From CAYVOX01 sp964453035 (GTDB lineage: Bacteria > Chloroflexota > Anaerolineae > Anaerolineales > Anaerolineaceae): a DNA stretch of 28,544 nt. The DNA lies in NCBI GenBank assembly GCA_964453035.1, contig CAYVOX010000027.1, positions 1 through 28,544 on the forward strand. Reading direction: 5' to 3'. A program made the position numbers and the translations under genes. The notes beneath the pieces were generated by a model that did not search any database, was not told the origin of the DNA, and worked only from the letters and a program-made list of their open reading frames with translations. Below, piece after piece: positions 13,912 to 22,224 of this stretch; positions within the stretch are counted from its first letter, which is position 1; every line of letters starts with the position of its first letter.

Positions 13912-15138
13912 TTACTCATAGCGTAATGCCTCCACTGGTTCTAGTCCGGCGGCCCGGTTGGCCGGGTACAGGCCAAAGAACAGGCCAACCGCTGTTGAGA
14001 AAATGGTCGCCAGTAAAATGGCATCCAACCCGACGGTGGGTTCGAAAGGCGTGTTGGCTGCCGCAGCCACCTGTCCAACCGCAAAGGCGATGAGCCATCC
14101 GAATCCAATGCCGACCAGTCCCCCAAACATGCTGAGCAGGGAGGATTCGGTCAGGAACTGGATCATAATATCCTTGCGGCGCGCGCCAAGCGCTTTACGC
14201 AGGCCAATCTCGCGCGTTCGCTCGGTCACGGAGACGAGCATGATGTTCATGATGCCAATGCCGCCCACCAGGAGCGAAATGGCTGCCACACCGCCCAGGA
14301 AGATGGTGAGCACGCCGGTGATGGTGCTGGCGGTCGCCACAAAATCCTGCTGGGTGAAGACGGTAAAATCATCGGCTCCCAGCTCGCTGTTGTGCCGGTC
14401 TCTCAGAATCTGGGAAATCTCCTGCGAAGCCTGGTTGACCAAATCGGAGCTGGCTGCCTGCACATAAATCACATCCACCCGGTTATTGGAGCGGCGGATG
14501 AGGCGGGATTGAGCTGTGGTTTGAGGGGTGAGCACCACGTTATCCTGGCTGCCAAAGCTACCGCCGCCCTTTGATTCTAGAACGCCGATCACCCTGAAAG
14601 GCTGCCCCTGGATGCGGATGGTCTCTCCAACCACGCCTTCACGGCGGTCGAAAAGTTTATCCGCCACCTGAGGTCCCAGTAAAGCGACAGAAGCCTGTGC
14701 CAGAAGGTGCTCGTTGGTGATGAACTCACCCTCGATTAATTTGTAGTTGCGCACCTCTTCGTAGGCCGGCGTGATGCCCTGCACCTGGGCGCTGGTGCGT
14801 TCGCTGGAATAGATAATTTCGAGGTTAGACTGGATAACTGGAGCCACGTTGACGATCGAGGGAGCCAGAAACTCATCCTGGAGGGCCTGCGCATCGGAAA
14901 AAGTGAGCGGCTTGGGGTTGCGCACCCGCTCATTCAGGTTGCCGCTGAAGACAAACACAAGGTTGGTGCCGATGCCGCTGATGGAGCCGGTGATGGTTTG
15001 TTGCGCGCCGGTTCCGACTGCCAGCATGGCAATAACCGCTGCCACGCCAATCACGATTCCAAGGATGGTGAGCCCGGAACGTAATTTATTGGCGCTCAGG
15101 CTTTCAAGCGCTTCGAGGACAGACTGAAACAGGTTCAT
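13912..15138 (-). CDS. MacB/FtsX-like ABC transporter permease
   Basis: Membrane subunit of a MacB-type ABC exporter. The 408-residue protein has one N-terminal membrane helix (GLTILGIVIGVAAVIAMLAV, about residues 23-42), then an extracytoplasmic MacB_PCD domain of about 230 residues, then three C-terminal helices (about 275-400) containing the family's RTREIGLRKALGARRKDI loop. Such permeases move substrates by mechanical coupling rather than through a membrane pore. Its start overlaps the ATPase stop by four bases (ATGA). In Gram-negatives the partner channel would be TolC, but none is in the window, so the closer analogy is the YknXYZ exporter of Bacillus. Substrate unknown. Confidence 0.92.
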   Translation of the reverse strand: MNLFQSVLEALESLSANKLRSGLTILGIVIGVAAVIAMLAVGTGAQQTITGSISGIGTNLVFVFSGNLNERVRNPKPLTFSDAQALQDEFLAPSIVNVAPVIQSNLEIIYSSERTSAQVQGITPAYEEVRNYKLIEGEFITNEHLLAQASVALLGPQVADKLFDRREGVVGETIRIQGQPFRVIGVLESKGGGSFGSQDNVVLTPQTTAQSRLIRRSNNRVDVIYVQAASSDLVNQASQEISQILRDRHNSELGADDFTVFTQQDFVATASTITGVLTIFLGGVAAISLLVGGIGIMNIMLVSVTERTREIGLRKALGARRKDIMIQFLTESSLLSMFGGLVGIGFGWLIAFAVGQVAAAANTPFEPTVGLDAILLATIFSTAVGLFFGLYPANRAAGLEPVEALRYE

Positions 15139-15815
15139 AGGTCTTGCTCCAGCAGCCCATCTTGCAGGCGGATGATGCGATTGGTCTGGGCGGCTACGTT
15201 TGAGTCGTGGGTGACAATGATGATTGTTGTGCCGCGCTCGCGGTTGAGCTTGAGAATCAACTCCATGATTTCCCTTCCGGATTTGCTATCCAGGTTACCG
15301 GTGGGTTCATCCGCCATCAAAATGGCAGGGTCATTGACGAGGGCGCGCGCAATAGCCACGCGCTGCTGCTGGCCTCCGGAGAGCTCGGTGGGTCTATGTT
15401 TTACCCGGTCAGCCAGCCCCACAGATTCAAGCGCCTCTCGCGCCCGGTCAATTCGTCCGCGAGTCACCCCGGCGTAGCGCATGGGTAGTTCAACGTTTGC
15501 CAGGGCAGTTGCCCGGGGTAAAAGGTTAAAGCTCTGAAACACAAAGCCAACTTTACGGTTGCGCGCCATAGCCAGCTGGTCGTCATTAAGTTTGGAGACC
15601 AGTTCGCCATCCAGGTAGTAATCGCCTCCGGTGGGCCGGTCGAGGCAGCCTAGGATGTTCATCAGGGTGGATTTTCCTGATCCGGAGGGACCCATGATGG
15701 AGAGAATTTCGCCTTTGGCGATGGTAAACGAAACACCGCGCAATGCGTGCACTTCCATGGTGCCCATGCGATAGACTTTCTTTAAATCTCTGGCTTCAAT
15801 CACCCACTCGCTCAT
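15135..15815 (-). CDS. MacB/LolD-type ABC transporter ATP-binding protein
   Basis: ATPase of the exporter. The 226-residue protein has all nucleotide-binding motifs: Walker A GPSGSGKST (42-50), Q-loop in FVFQSFNLLPRATA, signature LSGGQQQRVAIARAL, Walker B ILMADEPTGNLDS, and the H-loop VTHD. The LLPRATALANVELPMRYAG segment and the DRPTGG pattern are typical of the MacB/LolD group. It starts two bases after the membrane-fusion gene stop and overlaps the permease gene by four bases, so the three proteins are made in stoichiometric coupling. Confidence 0.95.
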   Translation of the reverse strand: MSEWVIEARDLKKVYRMGTMEVHALRGVSFTIAKGEILSIMGPSGSGKSTLMNILGCLDRPTGGDYYLDGELVSKLNDDQLAMARNRKVGFVFQSFNLLPRATALANVELPMRYAGVTRGRIDRAREALESVGLADRVKHRPTELSGGQQQRVAIARALVNDPAILMADEPTGNLDSKSGREIMELILKLNRERGTTIIIVTHDSNVAAQTNRIIRLQDGLLEQDL

Positions 15816-15817
15816 GG

Positions 15818-17224
15818 TTACCTCGTGAACCCACCCATACCGGTTGGGGGTTGCAGCACCACGGGTGGATTCAAGACCAGCAAATCACCCTCTTTCACGT
15901 CACCGGAAAGTAGCTGGCTGGTGGTATCGGAAGATGAACCAATTTTGATTTCAACCGTCTTTAACGAGTTATCGGGTTGAAGCACATACACGATTTGCTT
16001 GCCGTCTCGGGTGCGAACCGCGCGGTTGGGAATGAGGACAACATCTTTAAGCTGCTCAACCAGGATGTTGACGCCGGCGGTCATGCCGGGGCGCACATTC
16101 TCGTCAATATCGGTGATTTCGAGCGTGACATTGAAGTTCACAACGCCAGAAGCCGAAATACCCACCCCGGCTACCTGGGTCACAAGACCTGTATATTCTT
16201 TGCGAGGGATGGCATCGAAGGTCAGTTTGACTGGCTGCCCCACCCTGACGCGGTTGATATCCACCTCAGTGATTTGAACATCCACCAGCATCTGGCTGAG
16301 GTCATCAATGCGGAAGGAAACCGTATTGGCGCCCACCTGGTCACCCACCTGGGATTTGACATCCGTAATCGTCCCACGGATGGGGGCTTTGAGATTGACC
16401 TGGTTGATGGTGTTTTCAAGTGCGGAAATGCGCGCTTCCGCGGCGGCCAGATCCAGCGGATCGGCGCCGTTCTTCAGGCGGTTGTACTCGCGTTCGGCAT
16501 CCGCCACCCTCGATTTTGCCACTTCCACCTGGGCATCGGCCAGGTCAACTTCCAGCACATCGGGCAGGCTCTGTAAGTAGTTAAGGTTGAATTCGGCCTG
16601 TTCAACTTTCTTCTGGGCAGCCGCAAGGCGGCTGAGCGCCTGGGCGCGGTTGGCATCATCTTCGGGCTTGTCGGCAAATTTATCGAAGATTTCCTGAGCT
16701 TTCTTTTCGCTATCGCGGGCGATGGTGAGGTTTGCTTTGGCTTCATCAATGCTGGCCTGGCTGACGCGCTGATAGTCGTAGCTGTTGCGGTCATCCAGGG
16801 CATCTTCGAGCGCTTTTTTGGCCTGGGCTAACGCCTGAAGCGCCTGTGAAGTGGCCAGGGAGGAATTCTTGAGATTATCCAGGTTGCGTTTGGCGGTTAC
16901 CAGGTCAGCCCGCGCGGAGATGATAGCCTGCGAGATGGTGGTGTCGTCCAGAACGGCTAAAACCTGGTTGGGGGAGACGTTATCTCCGACTTCGACGGAG
17001 ATTTTGGCTATCCTGCCGCTGGTGGACCAGTTGAGATTGGTGGTTTGCCTGGCGCGAGATGTGCCGGTGCCGCCAACAGTTGCGGTCAGATCTCCACGCG
17101 CGACGGCAACGGTCTGGTAATTACTTTGCGCGGCAGACTGGCTTTTTTGCCATTCCTGATATACAAAATAGCCGCCAACGCCCAGGACTGCCAGGATAAT
17201 GATTATAATTAGGAACCTTTTCAT
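15818..17224 (-). CDS. HlyD/MacA-like membrane fusion protein
   Basis: Periplasmic or external adaptor of the exporter. The 468-residue protein has one N-terminal membrane helix (MKRFLIIIIILAVLGVGGYF). The biotinyl-lipoyl-like segment follows (GRIAKISVEVGDNVSPNQVLAVLDD), then a long coiled coil rich in Ala, Gln, Glu and Lys (about residues 105-285). The second half of the lipoyl domain (APIRGTITDVKSQVGDQV) and the beta-barrel domain (VRVGQPVKLTFDAIP) come next, and the C-terminal membrane-proximal domain ends the protein. Order and length fit MacA. AAAGGG precedes the ATG. A palindrome at 17268-17280 upstream may regulate the operon. Confidence 0.93.
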   Translation of the reverse strand: MKRFLIIIIILAVLGVGGYFVYQEWQKSQSAAQSNYQTVAVARGDLTATVGGTGTSRARQTTNLNWSTSGRIAKISVEVGDNVSPNQVLAVLDDTTISQAIISARADLVTAKRNLDNLKNSSLATSQALQALAQAKKALEDALDDRNSYDYQRVSQASIDEAKANLTIARDSEKKAQEIFDKFADKPEDDANRAQALSRLAAAQKKVEQAEFNLNYLQSLPDVLEVDLADAQVEVAKSRVADAEREYNRLKNGADPLDLAAAEARISALENTINQVNLKAPIRGTITDVKSQVGDQVGANTVSFRIDDLSQMLVDVQITEVDINRVRVGQPVKLTFDAIPRKEYTGLVTQVAGVGISASGVVNFNVTLEITDIDENVRPGMTAGVNILVEQLKDVVLIPNRAVRTRDGKQIVYVLQPDNSLKTVEIKIGSSSDTTSQLLSGDVKEGDLLVLNPPVVLQPPTGMGGFTR

Positions 17225-17267
17225 AGATGCGCCCTTTCGAAATTTATCGCGGTAATCATATCATTAA

Positions 17268-17280
17268 CCTTTCGGAAAGG
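17268..17280. promoter_or_regulatory. Palindrome in divergent promoter region (candidate operator)
   Basis: CCTTTC-G-GAAAGG is a perfect inverted repeat with a one-base centre. It lies in the 132-base gap between the divergent macA-like gene and the HExxH protein gene. On the minus strand a TATGAT-like -10 follows it within ten bases, so bound protein could block transcription of the exporter. Dimeric repressors such as TetR or MarR types bind sites of this kind; no regulator gene is nearby. Confidence 0.3.
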
Positions 17281-17356
17281 TGAGTTTTGTAGAATATCTG
17301 TCTAGTGTTTGTAAGAATTGGGATATTGGTCTCTGGTATGTGAATTAAAGGTGTAA

Positions 17357-18670
17357 ATGTCGCTAAAAAGTTCGTTAACTAATTTCTGGAGCGCTTTCCG
17401 CGCAGAGTTCTGGAGTTCGTTTAATCTGGGAGTATCTCTGGCGTTGTGCCTGGTCATTCTCACGGCCAGCACACTGCCGCCGGCTGAAGCCAAAGACCGG
17501 GCGCGTTCTTATACCCGCCAATTGGAGTTTGACTACGTTGGTTGGACGGTGGATGCGCTGCTCGTCAAGCTGGGGCAAGCGGCGCTGGATGCGCCACGCC
17601 TGCTTGACCAGGATGAGCAAAAGCAGGTGGTGCTGACGTACATTGATTTAATTCGAGAAATTGACAGCACTGAATTCGAAATCGAAAGAATCTACGCGGA
17701 TCCTAAAATCACAGATAAACCCCGGGCGCTGGCGCCCTGGCAGCAAAAATTGGGTGAATTGCGCGAGCGCAACGCTCGTCTGGGTCCGATCGCCGAGCAG
17801 GTGATGCAGGGGCAGATTGGTGCCATTTTGGAGGGATTAGGCTTAAACCTGGGCGGGCAAACCCTTCCGCCAACCCTCTACCATGTTTCGCCGATGCCTT
17901 ACGCGCTCATTATCTCACCCAGAAGCGTGATCCGGCAGGAAAACAACATTTCTCTGCTACCCGACCTGACGCTCGACCAGATGGTGGAACTTGAAAAGCA
18001 GGTGGAGGTCAATACAGATTATTCTGCTCTGGTGGTGCCAATCGGCGGCATTGGGACGTATCCAACCATGGTGATGAGCACCAGCAATTTAAACTGGCTT
18101 CCAGAAGTGGTGGCGCATGAATGGATTCACAACTACCTGACGCTGCGCCCGCTGGGCTGGAACTACGAGACCAGCCCACAACTGCGCACCATGAACGAAA
18201 CCACTGCCTCGCTGGCCGGCAAGGAAATTGGCGAGGCGCTGGTGCGACGCTTTTACCCTGAGATTGCTCCAAAACCTGCGCCAGCTGTCACGCCCACGCC
18301 TGAGATGACGAAAACGGCAACACCTCCCACCCCGGAACCTGTTCGCTTTGACTTTAACAAAGAGATGCGCATCACACGCGTTGGGGCTGACCAATTATTG
18401 GCCGAAGGCAAAATCGAGGAAGCTGAAGCCTTTATGGAAGCGCGCCGGCAGGTATTTTGGGAGAACGGCTATCTCATCCGCAAATTGAACCAGGCTTATT
18501 TTGCGTTTCACGGTGCGTATGCGGATGTGCCTGGCGGCGGCAGCGCGGGGAGTGACCCGGTAGGACCGGCGGTGGTGGCATTGCGTGCGCAATCTGCATC
18601 TTTAGCGGAGTTTCTGAACAGGATTTCGTGGATGACTTCTTTTGAGGCTCTGCAGGCGGCGCTGCAATAA
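17357..18670 (+). CDS. Membrane-anchored protein with HExxH motif, putative zinc metallopeptidase
   Basis: A 437-residue protein not recognised as a named family. An N-terminal hydrophobic segment (about 24-43, LGVSLALCLVILTAS) followed by PPAEA looks like a signal anchor or signal peptide, placing the rest outside the cytoplasm. The core has VVAHEWIHNYL with H254, E255 and H258, and a Glu 23 residues later in MNETTASLAGKEIG (E281): HExxH...E is the pattern of gluzincin zinc peptidases. A Thr/Pro linker (about 310-330, PAPAVTPTPEM and TPPTPEP) splits it from a helical tail containing MEARRQVFWENGY. AAAGGTG precedes the ATG. It is divergent from the MacAB-like operon. Peptidase activity is inference; the substrate is unknown. 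Confidence 0.6.
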   Translation: MSLKSSLTNFWSAFRAEFWSSFNLGVSLALCLVILTASTLPPAEAKDRARSYTRQLEFDYVGWTVDALLVKLGQAALDAPRLLDQDEQKQVVLTYIDLIREIDSTEFEIERIYADPKITDKPRALAPWQQKLGELRERNARLGPIAEQVMQGQIGAILEGLGLNLGGQTLPPTLYHVSPMPYALIISPRSVIRQENNISLLPDLTLDQMVELEKQVEVNTDYSALVVPIGGIGTYPTMVMSTSNLNWLPEVVAHEWIHNYLTLRPLGWNYETSPQLRTMNETTASLAGKEIGEALVRRFYPEIAPKPAPAVTPTPEMTKTATPPTPEPVRFDFNKEMRITRVGADQLLAEGKIEEAEAFMEARRQVFWENGYLIRKLNQAYFAFHGAYADVPGGGSAGSDPVGPAVVALRAQSASLAEFLNRISWMTSFEALQAALQ

Positions 18671-18681
18671 CAGTGGTGGGT

Positions 18682-19083
18682 TTACGGTTCGCCGAAATCA
18701 TCGAGCCCGCCGCCTGCGCCATCCATCTGGCTCAGTTCGGGCAGGTCTTTTTCGATGTCATCAGGAGACTGGCCCTTTTCAAGGCGGCTTACCACCTCGT
18801 CAAATTCGGGCGCCATCTCCTCCCCAACTTCGTCTTTCATCTTACGCATCATGCGCCCCAGCGAGCGCGGGTCGTCATCAATGGCATCCAAATTGGAGGG
18901 GTCTGCCAGGTTTTCAAGTCGGCTATCATCGGAGCGCGCAAAACGCACCCTGCTGACCAACCGGGCAACATTTGAACTGGCACAATGACGGCATGTAACC
19001 ATCTTCTTGCCGTATTCCGCATAGGTAAGGAATACGTCAAATTTCTTGTGGCAATCGCGGCAGCGGTATTCGTAGGTGGGCAT
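18682..19083 (-). CDS. FmdB-family zinc-ribbon protein
   Basis: A 133-residue protein whose N terminus is the FmdB/CxxC_CXXC_SSSS zinc ribbon: MPTYEYRCRDCHKKFD, then CRHCASSNVARL, with C8, C11, C31 and C34 as ligands. The rest (about residues 50-133) is acidic and low-complexity, with a helical EFDEVVSRLEKGQSPDDIEKDL stretch and a Gly-rich end. FmdB was named for formamidase regulation, but most members are of unknown function, probably in nucleic-acid or protein binding. GGGAG precedes the ATG. It ends 11 bases from the convergent HExxH protein gene and is divergent from gmk. Confidence 0.85.
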   Translation of the reverse strand: MPTYEYRCRDCHKKFDVFLTYAEYGKKMVTCRHCASSNVARLVSRVRFARSDDSRLENLADPSNLDAIDDDPRSLGRMMRKMKDEVGEEMAPEFDEVVSRLEKGQSPDDIEKDLPELSQMDGAGGGLDDFGEP

Positions 19084-19187
19084 CTTAAAACTCCCTCATC
19101 AGGTCAGGCGCATCCATTATAATCAAGATATCTAAGATTGGTATTAACACCCGGGCAATTCTCTATCAGGAAGGATAGGGTTTCTTC

Positions 19188-19826
19188 ATGAGTGAAACAC
19201 CCCTTGAGCCAATTTCTTTCAACGTTTACAATCCCCAGCCCCTGGTGCTGGTCATCTCGGGGCCTTCCGGGGTGGGCAAGGATACCGTGGCGCGCCTGCT
19301 GATGGGTCGGCGGTCCACTGTCCATTTTGTGGTCACGGTTACATCGCGACTCCCCCGCGATAAAGAGGTGGATGGGGTGGATTACCATTTTGTCACCCAG
19401 GAGCAATTTGATGAGATGGTGCGCACCAACCAGTTCATTGAGCATGCGCTGGTTTACCAGCAATCCAAGGGCATCCCGCGCTTTGAGGTGGTTCCCGCGT
19501 TGCAAAGTAATAAGGATCTCATCTTCCGGGTGGACGTGCAGGGGGCTGCGCGATTGCGCGAGATCTTCCCTTCCGCTGTGCTCATCTTCCTGGTGCCTGC
19601 CAACCAGGAAGAATGGATTAAGCGCCTGAAGGAGCGCAAAACCGAAACTGATGATACTCTGAAAAAGCGCATTGACACAGCCCGCCAGGAATTGACCCGG
19701 CTGGGCGAGTTTGATTACGTGGTGGTAAATGCCAATGACCGGCAGGATGAAGCCGTTTCGACCATCGAAGCCATTATTGACGCGGAGCACCACCGGGTTA
19801 ATCCGCGCGTGACCATGCTGAAATAG
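19188..19826 (+). CDS. gmk: Guanylate kinase (divergent GMP pocket)
   Basis: Converts GMP to GDP with ATP. The 212-residue protein has the P-loop GPSGVGKD (25-32; the final residue is Asp where Ser, Thr or Gly is usual). GMP-side residues of the family are mostly present: S53, R54, R57, Y66 (DYHFV), E85 and VDVQGA. The usual YYGT segment is replaced by SKGI (S93-I96), so the tyrosine and Ser/Thr that contact GMP are missing. The lid LKERKTETDD and EFDYVVVN are typical. AGGAAGGAT lies 15 bases before the ATG at 19188. It is followed 13 bases later by the ABC ATPase gene. Confidence 0.8.
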   Translation: MSETPLEPISFNVYNPQPLVLVISGPSGVGKDTVARLLMGRRSTVHFVVTVTSRLPRDKEVDGVDYHFVTQEQFDEMVRTNQFIEHALVYQQSKGIPRFEVVPALQSNKDLIFRVDVQGAARLREIFPSAVLIFLVPANQEEWIKRLKERKTETDDTLKKRIDTARQELTRLGEFDYVVVNANDRQDEAVSTIEAIIDAEHHRVNPRVTMLK

Positions 19827-19839
19827 AGGCCAGGTTGGC

Positions 19840-20895
19840 GTGCTGACGGTCGATTCCATCAAGAAGACCTACGAGGGCCAACCGCTGCTGAGGGGGGTCA
19901 GTTTTACGGTCGGCGAGGGGGAGACGCTGTGCCTGCTGGGTCCTTCAGGAAGTGGAAAAAGTACGCTGCTGCGCATCATCGCCGGGCTGGAACAGGCTGA
20001 AGGGGGGCGGGTTTTGTGGCAGGGGCAAGATCTGAGCGGTGTTCCGGTGCACCTGCGGCAGTTTGGATTGATGTTCCAGGATTATGCGCTCTTCCCGCAC
20101 CGCACCGTGGCTCAGAATGTGGCTTTCGGCCTGCGCATGCAGCGCCTTCCCGGGGCGGAAGTTGAGCAGCGCATGGCACAGGCGCTTGAACAGGTGAACC
20201 TGGGCGGGTTTGCCTCGCGGCGGGTGACGGATCTCTCGGGTGGGGAGCAACAGCGCGTGGCTCTGGCACGCGCCCTGGCGCCGCGACCCCGCCTGCTGAT
20301 GCTGGATGAGCCGCTCGGTGCGCTTGACCGCGCTTTGCGCGAGCAGCTGGTCAATGAGTTGAGAGACCTGCTCCATCGGACGGGTATCCCCGCGATTTAC
20401 GTCACCCATGATCAGGAAGAAGCCTTTGCCATCTCTGACCGCATGCTGCTGCTGCACGACGGTATTGTTCAACAGGAGGGCACGCCGGCTCACCTCTACC
20501 AGCATCCGGCGACCGCCTGGGTGGCGCGCTTTTTGGGATTGACGAACTTAATCACGGGAGAAGTGGTCGGGCTAAATCCTGTGCGCGTCAGAACCAGCCT
20601 GGGGGTGTGGCAGGTGAGCGCGGAGAGCGACTCGATCATAGTTGGGACGCAGACGGAAGTGCTGGTTCGCTCATCGGGGGCGAGCCTGACGCTGCGGCAA
20701 GGGTGGAATAAGTTGGCCGGACGCGTGGTTGACAGTGTTTTTGCGGGGCAAAAATTTCGTGTAGATTTACAGGTTGGCGAGGCGCAACGGCTCCGCTTCT
20801 ACCTGGAGAAAGCTATCCGGGTGGGGGAAGATTTGGAGGTCTGGGTTGACCCTGGCGAGATGGCGTGCCTGGTGGAGCGTGATGCGCATGGATGA
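19840..20895 (+). CDS. ABC transporter ATP-binding protein, CysA/PotA/FbpC type, without adjacent permease
   Basis: ATPase of an importer of the sulfate, polyamine, iron or thiamine class. In the 351-residue protein Walker A is GPSGSGKST (34-42), followed by the Q-loop GLMFQDYALFPHRTVAQNV, the signature LSGGEQQRVALARAL, Walker B LLMLDEPLGALD, and the H-loop YVTHDQEEA. The C-terminal region from about residue 235 (ARFLGLTNLITGEV onward) is the TOBE regulatory domain. The start is GTG at 19840. No permease or binding protein flanks it, so its partner is encoded elsewhere. It overlaps the DUF402 gene by 8 bases. The substrate cannot be read from the sequence. Confidence 0.9.
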   Translation: MLTVDSIKKTYEGQPLLRGVSFTVGEGETLCLLGPSGSGKSTLLRIIAGLEQAEGGRVLWQGQDLSGVPVHLRQFGLMFQDYALFPHRTVAQNVAFGLRMQRLPGAEVEQRMAQALEQVNLGGFASRRVTDLSGGEQQRVALARALAPRPRLLMLDEPLGALDRALREQLVNELRDLLHRTGIPAIYVTHDQEEAFAISDRMLLLHDGIVQQEGTPAHLYQHPATAWVARFLGLTNLITGEVVGLNPVRVRTSLGVWQVSAESDSIIVGTQTEVLVRSSGASLTLRQGWNKLAGRVVDSVFAGQKFRVDLQVGEAQRLRFYLEKAIRVGEDLEVWVDPGEMACLVERDAHG

Positions 20896-21334
20896 TGTGG
20901 TGGTGATTAAGAAAATCCCCTCGGGGGAAGAGAAGTGGCGCTACAACGGCAGGATCGTTGAGCGCGGCGAGGGGTGGGTTAAGGTGGAGGCCTTTTTCAA
21001 TCGCGTTGATTTGCCTTTTCACGGCATGGTTTTTGCGCGCGGAGACCGCTTCCTCGAGACTTATTACACTGACCGCTGGTTCAACATCTTTGAGATTCAC
21101 GACCGTTTGGATGACCACCTGAAGGGATGGTATTGCAACGTCACCCGACCGGCGGTTTTTGAGGATGGGCAGATTTCATATGTTGACCTGGCCCTGGATT
21201 TGCTTGTTTTTGCCGATGGGCGGCAACTGGTACTGGATGAAGATGAATTTGCCGCTTTGAGCCTTGAGGAAGACATCTGTGAGCAAGCCCGCCAGGCGCT
21301 GAGCGAATTGCAGGCAATGTTTCTGAAGGCTTAG
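20888..21334 (+). CDS. DUF402 domain protein
   Basis: A 148-residue cytoplasmic protein of the DUF402 family, whose characterised members include nucleoside di/triphosphate phosphatases and the ribonuclease-associated FAU-1 proteins. Family segments are the aromatic/acidic stretch FLETYYTDRWFNIFEIHD, GWYCNVTRPA, and YVDLALDLLVFADG followed by LDEDEFAAL. Acidic residues in that last part are the expected metal ligands. GGAG lies upstream, with ATG possible at 20882 or 20888. It overlaps the ABC ATPase gene by eight bases and shares the last four bases with the convergent DUF2085 gene. Confidence 0.82.
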   Translation: MDDVVVIKKIPSGEEKWRYNGRIVERGEGWVKVEAFFNRVDLPFHGMVFARGDRFLETYYTDRWFNIFEIHDRLDDHLKGWYCNVTRPAVFEDGQISYVDLALDLLVFADGRQLVLDEDEFAALSLEEDICEQARQALSELQAMFLKA

Positions 21335-22116
21335 AAACCAGCCCAACTTCCGGTGAGGGTGTAGCGCACAAAATCAATCAGCGCAATTTGCAGAAGGGCA
21401 GCGCCAAAACCAGCCAGGATGTGCCAGCTCGCCTGTTTCCAATCTCTGAATGTGTTTTCACGGTGGGTGAGCAGCACCCAGACCAGGGTGTAGGCGAGGG
21501 TGAGGAGTATCATGACGGTGATGCTGCTGAGCAGCGCCAGCGGGTAAACCAAAAGCGGATTGTTGCTGAGCATCCCCAGGTTGGCCAGCAGGGTTGCTGC
21601 TAAAAGTCCAAAAATCGGTTTCCATGATTTCATTATCGGCTCAAGCTGCACATCGAGCCACACCGTCAGGTTGAAGGTGGGCACGAGGAAAGCGGCAATG
21701 CCAATTCCAAGGCCGCTGCCAGTGAGCATGCGCAGCCAATTTTGCGGACCATAGAGAATTGGATGCGGGTTAAACAACGTCAGATAGGAGTTGACGCCAT
21801 CCACAACAAACAACACAGCCAGGGCTGCCAGTGGGATCAGCGCGGACCTGATGGGCAGACCGCCAGCTCGACCCTTGCTGAACAGATAGATGAGCCCAAC
21901 CCAGGTGCCCAGGTACATGCCGGAACAGCGCGCGCACAGGGGAAGCTGCCGCTCGGAGAGGAAGAAGGACCGCTCGGCGATTTGATGGCAGACGGCAAAT
22001 CCGACGGCATCGAGCTTGCCAAGCAGGCCTTGCGGAGTCAATTCCAGCCAGATCAGCAACAAGCTGGCGCACGCCAACACAAGCAGCAGAGGGATATGTT
22101 TCTTTGCGGGGCTCAT
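21331..22116 (-). CDS. DUF2085 multi-pass membrane protein
   Basis: A 261-residue integral membrane protein with about seven hydrophobic helices. The DUF2085 signature is clear: VCHQIAERSFFL (C43, H44), followed by LPLCARCSGMYLG (C61, C64). The conserved Cys/His set could bind a metal or cofactor at the membrane, but the family's function is unknown. ATG at 22116 has no Shine-Dalgarno sequence, and a TATAGT-like -10 lies about 20 bases before it on the minus strand, so a short-leader message is possible. An alternative GTG at 22182 would add 22 polar residues. It is divergent from the DUF3048 gene. Confidence 0.82.
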   Translation of the reverse strand: MSPAKKHIPLLLVLACASLLLIWLELTPQGLLGKLDAVGFAVCHQIAERSFFLSERQLPLCARCSGMYLGTWVGLIYLFSKGRAGGLPIRSALIPLAALAVLFVVDGVNSYLTLFNPHPILYGPQNWLRMLTGSGLGIGIAAFLVPTFNLTVWLDVQLEPIMKSWKPIFGLLAATLLANLGMLSNNPLLVYPLALLSSITVMILLTLAYTLVWVLLTHRENTFRDWKQASWHILAGFGAALLQIALIDFVRYTLTGSWAGF

Positions 22117-22224
22117 GGATGAGAAAAGTATACTATACCCGCCTGCTAACACCAGCGGTAACTTATCAATTCTCTTATCCACAATCCTTTAATTCTGGTG
22201 TATCATCAAAGCCGGAGAAATTTC

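Noticed and set aside
19116..19123. ATTATAAT, a -10 box readable on both strands between fmdB-like gene and gmk
   Set aside because: No acceptable -35 box at 16-18 bases on either strand, so it was not called as a promoter.
19104..19862. 252-codon minus-strand open frame over gmk
   Set aside because: Antisense shadow; the plus-strand frame has clear guanylate kinase motifs.
22175..22183. Perfect DnaA box TTATCCACA between divergent genes, with another at 1640-1648
   Set aside because: One isolated box, the other lies inside a coding region, there is no dnaA, dnaN or AT-rich unwinding stretch, and one or two chance matches are expected in 28.5 kb counting both strands. Not called an origin.
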